Positions 7,940 to 16,287 of a stretch of DNA of 64,000 bases are shown in pieces. The translations under genes were made by a program, and so were the position numbers. Source of the DNA: Microtetraspora glauca (GTDB taxonomy: Bacteria > Actinomycetota > Actinomycetes > Streptosporangiales > Streptosporangiaceae). The stretch spans positions 124,001-188,000 of the forward strand of contig BBYL01000033.1 of NCBI GenBank assembly GCA_001570385.1. Direction: 5' to 3'. Each line of letters begins with the position of its first letter. Position 1 is the first letter of the stretch. Under the pieces are notes generated by a model. It did no database searches and was not told where the DNA came from. It saw only the letters and a program-made list of their open reading frames with translations.

Positions 7940-9211
7940 ATGGATATGAGATTTCAGCGCTTGTACGGTGTCGCCTTGCTGATCGCCGCCGAGATCGCGG
8001 CACTCGTGGCCGGGGCCGCCGTGTTCTTCCTCACAGCCGTCGTCACCGCCAGTGTGCCGGTGTTCGCCGGGGCCGGAGCGGCCGCGGTCGCGGCGATGAG
8101 CCTGCTCATCGGGCGGCCCGCGTTCCGACGCCTCGGCCTGCCCCGATCGCTGGTGCCGTACGTCGTCGTGAACACCCTTGCCGTGGCGACGCTCGTGGCG
8201 TTCACGGTCTTCCGCCCCTTCCCCGTGCCCACACCCGGCGCGGTCCCCACCGGCGTCGCGTACTGGGATCTGCCCACCGGCTCGCGAATCGCCTACGTCA
8301 AGGTCCCCGCCTCCGGCACGCCCAGACCGACACCGGTGATCTTCCTGCACGGCGGCCCCGGCACCCCTGGTGAGGGCGTCCCCGAAGCAGGCAAGGAACT
8401 GGCGGCCGCCGGATTCGACGTCTACGCCTACGACCAGGTCGGCGCCGGGCGCTCCACCCGCCTGGCTGACCTCACCGGCTACACCGTCGCCCGTCATGTC
8501 GCCGACCTGGACGCGATCCGCGAAACCATCGGAGCCCAAAAGATCATTCTCGTCGGCAGGTCGTGGGGTGGCACCCTGTCGGCCGCCTACCTCGCCGCTC
8601 ATCCCGGCCACGTCGCCAAGGCCGTACTCACCTCGCCCGGCGCCATCTGGGAACCCGCCTACCCGACCGGACCGGGCGGGCCTTGGGACGACCTGCCCGC
8701 CGAACGAAAGGCCCGCGCCGACGAGTTGACCGACGACCCCAGAATGCTCACCCAGGCGCTGCTGCTGCAGCTCAACCCGGCCGCGGCCCACGCCCTGGTT
8801 CCCGACGCCGAAGCCGACGCCCGGATGCGCGCGCTGCTGCTCACCGCCAAGGACGCCACCGGCTGCCGGGATGCCGCACCCGCCTCCGTGCACGACAATC
8901 CCCCCGGCTTCTACACCAACCAGCTCACCTCGGCGGACGCCTCCACCGTGCCCGACCCCCGGCCTCGGCTCAGGGGTGTCCGTGTGCCCACGTTGATCAT
9001 GCGCGGCCAGTGTGACTATCTGAAATGGGAGGTCACCGACGATTACCGGCGCACGCTGCCGAACTCCACCCTCGTCTACATCCCCGGAGCGGGCCACTCC
9101 ATCGCCAACGGCCGCCCCGACCTCTACCGGGACCTCCTCATGGCCTTCCTGCGTGACCGTCCGCTGCCCATACCCGCGTACACCGGAACCACGGACCCCG
9201 CGAAGAACTGA
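7940..9211 (+). CDS. Membrane-anchored alpha/beta hydrolase (proline iminopeptidase-like)
   Basis: A protein of about 423 residues: three to four hydrophobic N-terminal segments (residues 8-95) followed by an alpha/beta-hydrolase domain of the S33 type. Visible are the oxyanion motif FLHGGPGTPG, the YDQVGAGRS loop, the nucleophile elbow GRSWGG and the late His in GAGHSIANGRPDLY. Family members remove N-terminal proline or hydrolyse esters and epoxides; the substrate here is open. No ribosome site precedes the cluster of possible starts (GTG 7937, ATG 7940, ATG 7946), which suggests a leaderless mRNA. The membrane anchor probably places the catalytic domain outside the cytoplasm. Confidence 0.88.
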   Translation: MDMRFQRLYGVALLIAAEIAALVAGAAVFFLTAVVTASVPVFAGAGAAAVAAMSLLIGRPAFRRLGLPRSLVPYVVVNTLAVATLVAFTVFRPFPVPTPGAVPTGVAYWDLPTGSRIAYVKVPASGTPRPTPVIFLHGGPGTPGEGVPEAGKELAAAGFDVYAYDQVGAGRSTRLADLTGYTVARHVADLDAIRETIGAQKIILVGRSWGGTLSAAYLAAHPGHVAKAVLTSPGAIWEPAYPTGPGGPWDDLPAERKARADELTDDPRMLTQALLLQLNPAAAHALVPDAEADARMRALLLTAKDATGCRDAAPASVHDNPPGFYTNQLTSADASTVPDPRPRLRGVRVPTLIMRGQCDYLKWEVTDDYRRTLPNSTLVYIPGAGHSIANGRPDLYRDLLMAFLRDRPLPIPAYTGTTDPAKN

Positions 9212-9394
9212 GCATGTCCCCCATCGCCGAGTCCTGGCCAGTGCCCCTTCCGTCAATCTTCGCCCTGTCGCGTCGTAACGCAGGTGCTCACAGATGTGAC
9301 CACCTCCCCGTTCTCCATGCCGATGAACCGCAGCCCCGGTGCGCCCGGACACGCGGTTCCTGCTCCGCCACGTGGCAGCTCCGCCGCGTCCTGG

Positions 9395-10504
9395 CTAGGC
9401 GTCCAGGGAGATCCCGTTCTTGGCGCGCTCGACGGACTCGGTGGAGGCCGGGCCACCAGGATTCTCCGTGGCGAGCGCCTGGTTGAGCTCGACGTACGGG
9501 CGCATGCGCTCCTCGTATCGGGCGAACGCGATGGAGTGGTCGCCTCCCGCCCGGCCGAGTTCCTCGGCCAGCACGTAGGCGCCGACCAACGCCAGGCTGG
9601 TGCCCTGGCCCGACAAGGGCGAGGCGCAGTATCCCGCGTCACCGAGCAGCGCCACCCGGCCCTTCGTCCAGCGGTCCATGCGGATCTGGGCCATCGAGTC
9701 GAAGTAGAAGTCCGGCGCCTCCGCCATGGCCTTCAACAGTCGGGGGGTCTCCCAGCGCAGGCCGGCGCATCCGTCCGCGACCAGCCCCTTCTGCCGCTCG
9801 ATGTCGCGGTGGTCGCAGTCGAATGACGGCGACTCGAAGCCGATCGTGACTCTGATCTCGGTGTTGTCCTTCACCGGGTAGATGCCGAAGCCCGCGTTCC
9901 CGTCCCTGAGCCAGACCTGCCAGTTGTCGAGGTTCAGGAAGTTCTCCATGCTGAAGATCGCCAGATGCGTGCCGAGATGATGGATGAAGCGGCTCTCCGC
10001 TCCGAAGGCGAGCCCTCGCACGTTCGAGTGCAGACCGTCCGCGCCCACCACGAGGTCGAAGGTGCGGGACTCTCCGTGCTCGAACGCCACGCGGGCACCG
10101 TGCTCGTCCTCGTCGATGGTCGTGATCGAGTCGCCGAAGACGTACTCGACGTCGTCGCGGGTCCGCTCGTACAGGAGCCGGGTGAGGTCCTCGCGCAGCA
10201 GTTCGACGTCGTCGCTGTCGAGCCGGCCGCCGGAGACCGTCTCCTCGGTGGATCGCATGATCTCGTTGCCGTCGCCGTCGAGCATGGACATACCGCGCAT
10301 GCGCGTGCGCGCCTGCCGTACCTCCGCGAGGAGGTTCATCCGGCCGACGACGCCGAGCGCGACACCGCGGACATCGACGGCCTGGCCTCCCAGGCGCGGC
10401 GCGGGGGCCCGCTCGACCACGGTCGGCGCGAATCCGCGGCGGTGCAGCCAGTACGCGAGCGCGGGGCCGGCGACGCTCGCGCCGGAGACAAGCACGTGCT
10501 TCAT
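9395..10504 (-). CDS. FAD-dependent monooxygenase (TetX/PHBH class)
   Basis: The ATG at 10504 has GGAGAT ten bases upstream and gives 369 residues; a frame opening at 10570 is less likely. It is a class A flavoprotein hydroxylase: dinucleotide-binding GASVAG at 8-13, VVGADGLHSNVR near 165, and the FAD-binding ALLGDAGYCASPLSGQGTSLA late in the protein. This family includes TetX, which hydroxylates tetracyclines, as well as polyketide-tailoring and aromatic hydroxylases. It is divergent from a regulator with a tetracycline-repressor-like C-terminal domain, which fits an inducible detoxification pair. The true substrate is inferred only. Confidence 0.93.
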   Translation of the reverse strand: MKHVLVSGASVAGPALAYWLHRRGFAPTVVERAPAPRLGGQAVDVRGVALGVVGRMNLLAEVRQARTRMRGMSMLDGDGNEIMRSTEETVSGGRLDSDDVELLREDLTRLLYERTRDDVEYVFGDSITTIDEDEHGARVAFEHGESRTFDLVVGADGLHSNVRGLAFGAESRFIHHLGTHLAIFSMENFLNLDNWQVWLRDGNAGFGIYPVKDNTEIRVTIGFESPSFDCDHRDIERQKGLVADGCAGLRWETPRLLKAMAEAPDFYFDSMAQIRMDRWTKGRVALLGDAGYCASPLSGQGTSLALVGAYVLAEELGRAGGDHSIAFARYEERMRPYVELNQALATENPGGPASTESVERAKNGISLDA

Positions 10505-10520
10505 GGGGAGATCTCCGTTC

Positions 10521-10558
10521 ATGTACGTTGTACGCGCTTCTGAATATACATCGTACAT
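10521..10558. promoter_or_regulatory. Candidate operator in the monooxygenase promoter
   Basis: Inverted arms ATGTACG (10521-10527) and CGTACAT (10552-10558) flank 24 bases, and GTAC half-sites recur between them (GTACGTTGTAC). The site lies just upstream of the monooxygenase ribosome site. The TetR-type module of the divergent regulator could read it; this is inference. Confidence 0.4.
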
Positions 10559-10594
10559 ACAGCATTTCAACGCACTTAATTGGCAGCATTTGAG

Positions 10595-10620
10595 CTAGTA
10601 CAGGTATGCTTCTGTACTAG
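10595..10620. promoter_or_regulatory. Perfect palindromic operator of the GntR-TetR regulator
   Basis: Perfect 9-base arms CTAGTACAG (10595-10603) and CTGTACTAG (10612-10620) are separated by 8 bases. The palindrome ends 15 bases before the regulator start, where binding would block its own transcription. It differs in sequence from the monooxygenase-side site, so the two HTH modules may recognise different sites. Confidence 0.65.
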
Positions 10621-10635
10621 AACAGAAGGGAGTGC

Positions 10636-11613
10636 GTGGTGCCCACCGACCCGCCCTACATGCTGATCGTCAGCGAGATCCGGCGCCGCATCGCGGACGG
10701 CGAGCTGAACCCCGGCGATCGGGTGCCGTCCACCCGGCAGATCGCGCGGGAGTGGAACGTCGCGCTCGCCACCGCGACCAAGGCGCTGAACACCCTGCGC
10801 CAGGAGGGTCTCGTCCGCGCCGAACCGCGCGTCGGCACCGTCGTCGCCCCTGATCCGGCGGCCACCGGCGCGGCCGGCGCGCACCCGGCGTCCTCCCGGC
10901 GGCGACCGGCCGCCGATTCCGACCACGAGCTGACCCGTGAGCGCGTCGTGCGGGCCGCCGTCGAGATCGCCGACGCCGAAGGTCTGGACGCGCTGTCCAT
11001 GCGCGGGATCGCGGCTCGTCTCGGCGTGGCCACCATGTCGCCCTATCGCTACGTCAACAGCAAGGACGACCTCATCCTGCTGATGGCCGACGCCGTCTTC
11101 GACGAGCCGGAGTATCCCGAGGAGGCGCCGGAAGAGTGGCGGGCCTGCCTGGAGCTGTGGGCGCGCATGTTGTGGGAGCTGTACCGGCGGCACCCATGGC
11201 TGCCGGACACCAGCTCGCTCACGAGACCGGTGATCCTCCCGAACCAGATGCGGCACTCCGAGTGGGTGCTGCGCGTCCTCGACGGCCTCGGGCTCGACGC
11301 GTTCACCACGTTCCACATGCACGTGCTCGTCTACAGCTACGTGCAGGGCATCGCGACGAACCTCGAACGCGAGGCCCGGTCGGCGGCCGAGACCGGCATG
11401 TCCGAACAGCAGTGGATGGACGCCCAGGAGCCCACGTTCGGCGCGCTCCTCGGGTCAGGCTCCTATCCCACGGTCGCGAGGATCCTCGAAGGGTTGGGCG
11501 ACGACTACGATCTCCACCTCGACGAGTTCTTCGAGTTCGGTCTCCAGCCCCTGCTCGACGGCCTGGCCGTACTCATCGAGCGCGAACGGCCGCGGGATGT
11601 TCCGGCGCGGTGA
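10636..11613 (+). CDS. GntR-TetR fusion transcriptional regulator
   Basis: A 325-residue protein with two DNA-binding modules. Residues 10-75 form a GntR winged helix (IRRRIADGELNPGDRVPSTRQIAREW and VALATATKALNTLRQEGLV). A flexible Ala/Pro/Arg linker follows, then a TetR HTH at about 98-145 (ALSMRGIAARLGVATMSPYRYVNSK) and a TetR_C_1 ligand domain like that of the tetracycline repressor. Start is GTG 10636 or GTG 10639 behind AGAAGGGAG. Divergent from a TetX-like monooxygenase, it is probably an autorepressor released by an aromatic or polyketide ligand. The architecture is known in actinomycetes but is poorly studied. Confidence 0.93.
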   Translation: MVPTDPPYMLIVSEIRRRIADGELNPGDRVPSTRQIAREWNVALATATKALNTLRQEGLVRAEPRVGTVVAPDPAATGAAGAHPASSRRRPAADSDHELTRERVVRAAVEIADAEGLDALSMRGIAARLGVATMSPYRYVNSKDDLILLMADAVFDEPEYPEEAPEEWRACLELWARMLWELYRRHPWLPDTSSLTRPVILPNQMRHSEWVLRVLDGLGLDAFTTFHMHVLVYSYVQGIATNLEREARSAAETGMSEQQWMDAQEPTFGALLGSGSYPTVARILEGLGDDYDLHLDEFFEFGLQPLLDGLAVLIERERPRDVPAR

Positions 11614-11639
11614 GCACGCGGGGGCGCGGGTCCCGGGAC

Positions 11640-11975
11640 TCAGTGCCCTCGTGGCGCGTACATGATCACGGCGACTCCGGCCAGGCAGATCAGCGCGCCG
11701 ATGACGTCGAACCGGTCGGGCCGGTAGCCGTCCATCACCATGCCCCAGATCAGGGAACCCGCCACGAACACGCCGCCGTACGCGGCCAGGATGCGGCCGA
11801 AGTGCGCGTCCTGCTGGAGCGTGGCGACGAAGCCGTACGCGCCGAGCGCCACGACGCCCGCGCCGATCCACGCCCAGCCGCGGCTCTCCCGCGTGCCCTG
11901 CCACACCAGCCAGGCCCCGCCGATCTCCAGGATCGCGGCCAGAACGAACAGGAGTACGGAACGCGCGACGGTCAT
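11640..11975 (-). CDS. YnfA family (UPF0060) small membrane protein
   Basis: A 111-residue protein with four hydrophobic segments that matches the YnfA family: RSVLLFVLAAILEIGGAWLVWQ, GRILAAYGGVFVAGSLIWGMVMDGYRPDRFDVIGALICLAGV near the end, and the common length of 108-112. YnfA proteins are related to small multidrug resistance transporters and probably export small cations as dimers. The start is the ATG at 11975; upstream frame extension is low-complexity. It is divergent from a PadR repressor across an extended palindrome, so induction by a drug-like ligand is plausible. Confidence 0.92.
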   Translation of the reverse strand: MTVARSVLLFVLAAILEIGGAWLVWQGTRESRGWAWIGAGVVALGAYGFVATLQQDAHFGRILAAYGGVFVAGSLIWGMVMDGYRPDRFDVIGALICLAGVAVIMYAPRGH

Positions 11976-12041
11976 GGGGGTGGACTCTACGCCGCCGCCC
12001 GCTCCGCTCCGCCGGCGGTCGGCCGTCAGGCCCATTGCCCG

Positions 12042-12079
12042 CTGATACTCGTCTGCGTATACTCGCATACGAGTATCAG
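12042..12079. promoter_or_regulatory. Nested palindromic operator between ynfA-like and padR genes
   Basis: Perfect 11-base arms CTGATACTCGT (12042-12052) and ACGAGTATCAG (12069-12079) enclose inner arms TGCG and CGCA. The palindrome lies 14 bases before the PadR start and 66 bases before the divergent YnfA start. It is well placed as the single site by which PadR controls itself and the transporter. Confidence 0.7.
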
Positions 12080-12093
12080 GATGAGGTGGCGGC

Positions 12094-12747
12094 GTGGCCG
12101 AACGGCGCAAGGTGAACAACATGCTCGGTCTGGCCGTGCTCTCGACGGTCATCGACAGGCCGATGCACCCCTACGAGATGGCCTCCCTGATGCGCGCGCG
12201 TGGCAAGGACCGGGACATGCGGATCAAATGGGGCTCGCTCTACACGGTCGTGCGCAACCTGGAGAAACACGGATTCCTTGAGGTGACCGACAGCGTCCGC
12301 GACAGCGCGCACCCCGAGCGCACGATCTATCGCATCACCGACACCGGGCGGGAGGAGCTCGCTGACTGGATCCGCGACCTCCTCGCGACACCCGACCGGG
12401 AGCAGCCGAAGTTCGAGGCCGCGCTCTCGGTGTGCGGGGTTCTCCCGCCCGACGAGGTGACGAGCCTGCTCCGGCGGCGGCTCGACCTGCTGGAGACGGA
12501 GATCGCCGAGCAGCGGGAGGCGTTGGCCGAATCCCGCCGCGACGTCCCCCGGCTGTTCCTCGTGGAGGCGGAGTACGACCTCGCCATCCGGGAGGCCGAG
12601 CTGGCCTGGACCCGGTCACTCCTCGACGAGCTCGTCTCCGGGACGTTTCCCGACCTCGCGCTGTGGCGCGACTGGCACGAGACGGGCCGGAAGCCGTCCG
12701 AGATCGCGAAGCTCGCGGAGAGGGGGGCGACACCGGCCGAACCGTAA
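12094..12747 (+). CDS. PadR-family transcriptional regulator
   Basis: A 217-residue protein starting at GTG 12094. The N-terminal winged helix is typical of PadR: LGLAVLSTVIDRPMHPYEMASLM near 11-33, IKWGSLYTVVRNLEKHGFLE near 50-70, and the wing RTIYRITDTGREELADWI. The C-terminal half is the helical coiled dimerisation arm of the larger Vir-type PadR proteins (LLRRRLDLLETEIAEQREALAESRR). It probably represses itself and the divergent small multidrug transporter through the palindrome at 12042-12079. The ligand is unknown. Confidence 0.93.
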   Translation: MAERRKVNNMLGLAVLSTVIDRPMHPYEMASLMRARGKDRDMRIKWGSLYTVVRNLEKHGFLEVTDSVRDSAHPERTIYRITDTGREELADWIRDLLATPDREQPKFEAALSVCGVLPPDEVTSLLRRRLDLLETEIAEQREALAESRRDVPRLFLVEAEYDLAIREAELAWTRSLLDELVSGTFPDLALWRDWHETGRKPSEIAKLAERGATPAEP

Positions 12748-12754
12748 GGCAGGA

Positions 12755-12787
12755 CCCCGGCGGCGTGCGCCAACACGACCGCCGGGG
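12755..12787 (+). terminator. Hairpin terminator after padR
   Basis: Perfect 9-base arms CCCCGGCGG (12755-12763) and CCGCCGGGG (12779-12787) with a 15-base loop begin 8 bases after the PadR stop. There is no T-run, as is usual for high-GC actinomycete terminators. Confidence 0.55.
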
Positions 12788-12898
12788 AGACCTCGAACCG
12801 AAACCCGCGGAACGCAGTCCGGCCACGAGGTGGCACCGGTAAGAATAGTCGGGCTCTTCCCGGGCCGGTTCGGAAGAACATCCGAAACCGGAGGGAAC

Positions 12899-13570
12899 AT
12901 GGAGAAGACACACACCACCCGCTCCCAGGCTCCGATGATGGAGGGAGCGATGGCGCGCTGGTACGCCCGCCAGCGCGGCTCGGCCCCCCAACTGGCGATC
13001 GTCCGGCACTACGCCGCGCTGCTGACCGCGGGCCTGCCCCGCGGAGCCGCCGTACTGGAGGTGGCCCCGGGGCCCGGATACCTGGCCGTCGAGATGGCAC
13101 GGCTCGGGTTCGCGGTTACCGGGCTGGATATCAGCCACACGTTCGTGGAACTCGCGACCGAGCAGGCGCGCCTGGCCGGCGTGCCCGTCCGGATCGAACA
13201 GGGGGACGCGGCCGACCTGCCCTTCGACGCCGAGTCCTTCGATCTGGTCGTCTGCCAGGCCGCCTTCAAGAATTTCGGACGGCCTGTCCGCGCGCTGGAC
13301 GAGATGTACCGAGTCCTCCGCGGCGGCGGTACGGCGGTGATCCACGACCTGAACAGGAACGCGTCCCGCGCCGACATCGGCCAGGAAGTCACGAGGATGG
13401 AGCTCGGCCCGCTGAACTCCATCCTGACCAGGGTGCCTCTGACGATGCTCAAACGCCGGGCCTACTCGCACGCCCAGTTCGAGCGCCTCGCCGCCGAGAG
13501 CGCCTTCCGCACCTGCGCCATCCGGGCCGACGGCATCACCCTTGAGGTCCGGCTGACCAGGCCGGCCTGA
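12899..13570 (+). CDS. Class I SAM-dependent methyltransferase
   Basis: The ATG at 12899 follows GGAGGGA and gives 223 residues. Motif I is VLEVAPGPGYLAVEMARLG (about 47-65), then the acidic loop D in TGLDIS, the RIEQGDAADLPFDAESFDLVVCQAAF segment and the post-motif VLRGGGTAVIHDL. This is the Methyltransf_11 arrangement of small-molecule methyltransferases. The basic C-terminal part (TMLKRRAYSHAQFERLA) resembles quinone or lipid methylases. The substrate is not evident. It is separated from padR by a hairpin and so is probably transcribed on its own. Confidence 0.9.
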   Translation: MEKTHTTRSQAPMMEGAMARWYARQRGSAPQLAIVRHYAALLTAGLPRGAAVLEVAPGPGYLAVEMARLGFAVTGLDISHTFVELATEQARLAGVPVRIEQGDAADLPFDAESFDLVVCQAAFKNFGRPVRALDEMYRVLRGGGTAVIHDLNRNASRADIGQEVTRMELGPLNSILTRVPLTMLKRRAYSHAQFERLAAESAFRTCAIRADGITLEVRLTRPA

Positions 13571-13626
13571 TCCCGCCCCGCACAAGGGCGGGCACGGACT
13601 CCGACCGCGCCGCACACCGGATCGCC

Positions 13627-13658
13627 GGCGTGCGGCGTGCGGCGTGCGGCGTGCGGCG
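13627..13658. repeat. Short tandem repeat, 7-base unit
   Basis: Four exact copies of GGCGTGC run from 13627 to 13654, followed by a partial fifth copy (GGCG then TCG). The repeat sits in the convergent gap between the methyltransferase and the NrtR-like gene. It may vary in copy number by slippage; no function is evident. Confidence 0.8.
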
Positions 13659-13668
13659 TCGGGTCGTC

Positions 13669-14325
13669 CTACACCCGGAGCATCGGGGGGTGCAGGACCA
13701 GGGCGGGGCCGCGGCGGTAGAGCATGGCGGGGCGGCCGCCGTCACGGGTGGTGGTCTCGCCGGTCGGGATCAGGAACCCCTCGGTCTTGGTGACCTTCCG
13801 GTGGAAGTTGCGCGGATCCAGCGGTCTGCCCCACACGATCTCGTATACCCGGCGCAGCTCCGCCACGGTGAACTGCGGACGGCAGAACGCGGCGCCCAGC
13901 GGGCTGTACTCCAGCTTGGCCCTGGCCCGCTCGATGCCGTCGAGCATGATGCGGCGGTGGTCGAACGCCATGCGGGTCAGCGAGTCGACCGGCTGCCAGC
14001 TCATGTGCGCCTCGGTCGAGGCCGGAAGGTCCGGAGCGAGCCCGAGATAGGCCACGCTAACCACCCGTTGCCGGGGGTCACGGTCGGGGTACCCGTACGT
14101 CTGGAGCTGCTCCAGGTGGACGGGAGCCCCGGGAAGACCGGCCCGCTCCGCGAGCACCCGGGCGGCAGCGGCCGGAAGGTCCTCCTCGAGCTGGATGAAG
14201 CCTCCGGAAAGCGCCCAGCATCCCTCATATGGAGGTCTGTCCCGCCGCCAGACCAGCGCGCAGAGCGCCTGCGACCTCACCGTGAGAACGACGAGATCCA
14301 CGCTGACGGGAATACGCGGGATCAT
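13669..14325 (-). CDS. NrtR-like NUDIX-domain transcriptional regulator
   Basis: A 218-residue protein: an N-terminal NUDIX fold (1-140) and a C-terminal winged helix (about 150-218). The winged-helix half has FTVAELRRVYEIVWGRPLDPRNFHRKV, characteristic of NrtR regulators of NAD metabolism. The NUDIX box is broken: after GGFIQLEEDL the catalytic RE..EE acids read as RVLAER. It should therefore bind ADP-ribose or a related ligand without hydrolysing it. No nadABC, pncA or nadR gene is visible nearby, so the regulon must lie elsewhere. It converges on the methyltransferase gene. Confidence 0.88.
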   Translation of the reverse strand: MIPRIPVSVDLVVLTVRSQALCALVWRRDRPPYEGCWALSGGFIQLEEDLPAAAARVLAERAGLPGAPVHLEQLQTYGYPDRDPRQRVVSVAYLGLAPDLPASTEAHMSWQPVDSLTRMAFDHRRIMLDGIERARAKLEYSPLGAAFCRPQFTVAELRRVYEIVWGRPLDPRNFHRKVTKTEGFLIPTGETTTRDGGRPAMLYRRGPALVLHPPMLRV

Positions 14326-14388
14326 GTACAGAACGCTACCGGAACCCGCACATCCCGGGGTCCCTCCATTCGATCACTGAGACGGCGC

Positions 14389-16245
14389 TCAGCCGGTGTT
14401 CTTGTAGTACACCGGCTCCGCGGCCTTGCGGCCGTCGGGCGAGCTGATCTCGATCCGGACCCACACGTCCGAGGGCACCGTGGCCCAGTCGACCGGGATC
14501 CAGATCTTCTCGACGCCATGCGGAAGGCCCTCGTTCGGGGTGGCGTCATGCCAGCCGACCGACGCCGAGTCGACGACGCGCGGGGTGTCCAGGCCGGTCC
14601 AGTTCAGTGTGACCTTGGCCGATCCGAGGTGGTAGCCGCGGACTTCGAGGCCCTCCTGGATCTGCCTCGCCTGCCTGACCGCCTGGATCGCGATCGGGCG
14701 GTCCCAGTCCTCGGTGATCTCTCCGGAGAGCGACGGCGAGCCGCAGGTGAAGAAGTCACTCCACATGTAAGAAATGATCTTCGAGACGTACGGGCCGGCC
14801 AGCGTCACCTGGGTGTCCAGGCGGGACTTGTCGGTACGGCTGCGGGTGGCCTGCGTGCCGCACTTGGGTGTGTTGGACTCCTCGGGCGTGGACGGCTCGA
14901 ACGCCTCGACGTTGGCCCAGAGCTGGACCTCCACGCCTTCGGAGGCGAGTTCCTGCCGCGCCTGCGCCATCTCCCGGTAGTAGTCGCGGGTGCCGCCGTA
15001 GTACGCGGAGGCGTACGTGGACTCGCCCACGCCGTTCACGATCTTCAGGCGGTCGTCCACGTCCTTGTTCTTCCAGTTCGGCCAGAACAACCCGACCTTG
15101 CCGGTGCCGCGGCCGTCCTGCGGCGCGATGATCTCCACGCCGGTCTTGGCCAGGGCCTTGAACCCCCGGGCGACCTGCTTCGGCGTGGCGGTGAACTTCA
15201 CCTTGCGGCGCGCGTCGAGGTACGGGCTGACCAGGATCGGCTTGCCGGGTAGCTCCTGCTCGACGATCAGGTGCTGCTCGGCGTAGACCTGGAGCGTCTG
15301 GACCTTGGACGGGTCGGGCCAGTCGCGGAGTTGCAGCTCGAACGGCTGGTAGACGCCTCCGAGGGACTCCCTGCCGCCGAAGCGCGAGCCGTAGTCCTGC
15401 AGGACGCGCCGGGTCAGGGTGGTCAGGGTGCCGATGTGCCGCGGGTCGGCGCGGGTGCTGTTGGCCGGGTCGCGAGGCGCGAGCGGCAGCGCGGGGAAGA
15501 CCCTGATGCCGAACCGGTCGCCGAGGTCCAGCAACTCGGTCAGGCTGTCCGTGGCTCCCGCGGAGATCAGGATCATATGGTAGTTGCGCCCCTTGGACGA
15601 GAAGTCGCAGGTCGCGTCGTCCGAACCGTCTTCGGGGGCGATCAGCCGGTAGAACACCGCCGATCCGACGACGATCTTGCGTTCCATCGTCGGGCAGCGG
15701 AAGATCCCCTGGCCGAACTGCTCGTCGGTCCGGTAGACGTACGTCCAGGTGATCCGATTGCCGGGGTTGGCCGCGACGAGGTCCTTCTCGGCCGCCCGCA
15801 CGCAGGAGAGGTCGTTCTCCTTGCAGACGCCGTACCGCGCGTCAGCCTTGGCGCCCTCCTTGTCCATGATCTGGCCGGTCTCCTCGTCCGTCCGGCGGGG
15901 GGACAGGCCGAAGCCGAGCCGGACGACGGTGTCACCGCCCACCTTGTGGATCGCCTGGAGCTGGCGCCGCCAGGTGCACCGGTCCGCCGTGGGAACGAGC
16001 CAGTAGCCCGTCACCGCGTACGGCGTGGGCGTCGTGGTGTCGAACGTTCCGCACGGATCGGTGAACGCGCTGGCCGTCGGGGAGCTCGGCCCGGAGGGGC
16101 GGGCCGAGGAGGTGCTCCCGACACCGGTGACGTGGGACACGGGCCGGTCGTGCCGCATGACGATCACCACGGAGGCGACACCGGCGAGTATCGCGACGCC
16201 CAGAAACAAAGTGATCCAGCGCACCTTCAGGACACTACCGCCCAT
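14389..16245 (-). CDS. Membrane-anchored DUF4434-type protein (putative TIM-barrel glycosidase)
   Basis: I use the ATG at 16245 (618 residues); an ATG at 16278 and a GTG at 16233 are alternatives. One N-terminal membrane segment (about 9-28) is followed by a Ser/Thr/Pro linker, so the bulk is outside the cell. Residues about 230-480 resemble DUF4434: ISPYLD-like VSPYLDARRK, the KTGVEIIAPQDGRGTGKV block and GVYQPFELQLRDW. That family has a glycoside-hydrolase-like TIM barrel. The C-terminal 120 residues form a separate beta-rich domain. It is the last gene of a leftward glycan operon and probably trims or modifies the surface polymer; no member is well characterised. Confidence 0.8.
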   Translation of the reverse strand: MGGSVLKVRWITLFLGVAILAGVASVVIVMRHDRPVSHVTGVGSTSSARPSGPSSPTASAFTDPCGTFDTTTPTPYAVTGYWLVPTADRCTWRRQLQAIHKVGGDTVVRLGFGLSPRRTDEETGQIMDKEGAKADARYGVCKENDLSCVRAAEKDLVAANPGNRITWTYVYRTDEQFGQGIFRCPTMERKIVVGSAVFYRLIAPEDGSDDATCDFSSKGRNYHMILISAGATDSLTELLDLGDRFGIRVFPALPLAPRDPANSTRADPRHIGTLTTLTRRVLQDYGSRFGGRESLGGVYQPFELQLRDWPDPSKVQTLQVYAEQHLIVEQELPGKPILVSPYLDARRKVKFTATPKQVARGFKALAKTGVEIIAPQDGRGTGKVGLFWPNWKNKDVDDRLKIVNGVGESTYASAYYGGTRDYYREMAQARQELASEGVEVQLWANVEAFEPSTPEESNTPKCGTQATRSRTDKSRLDTQVTLAGPYVSKIISYMWSDFFTCGSPSLSGEITEDWDRPIAIQAVRQARQIQEGLEVRGYHLGSAKVTLNWTGLDTPRVVDSASVGWHDATPNEGLPHGVEKIWIPVDWATVPSDVWVRIEISSPDGRKAAEPVYYKNTG

Positions 16246-16287
16246 CGTTTCAGGACCAGATAAGTCGAACCCGCCCAACGGGGTCGG

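Noticed and set aside
13627..13658. CRISPR-like array
   Set aside because: The 7-base unit has no spacers; it is a simple tandem repeat. No CRISPR repeats or cas genes were seen anywhere.
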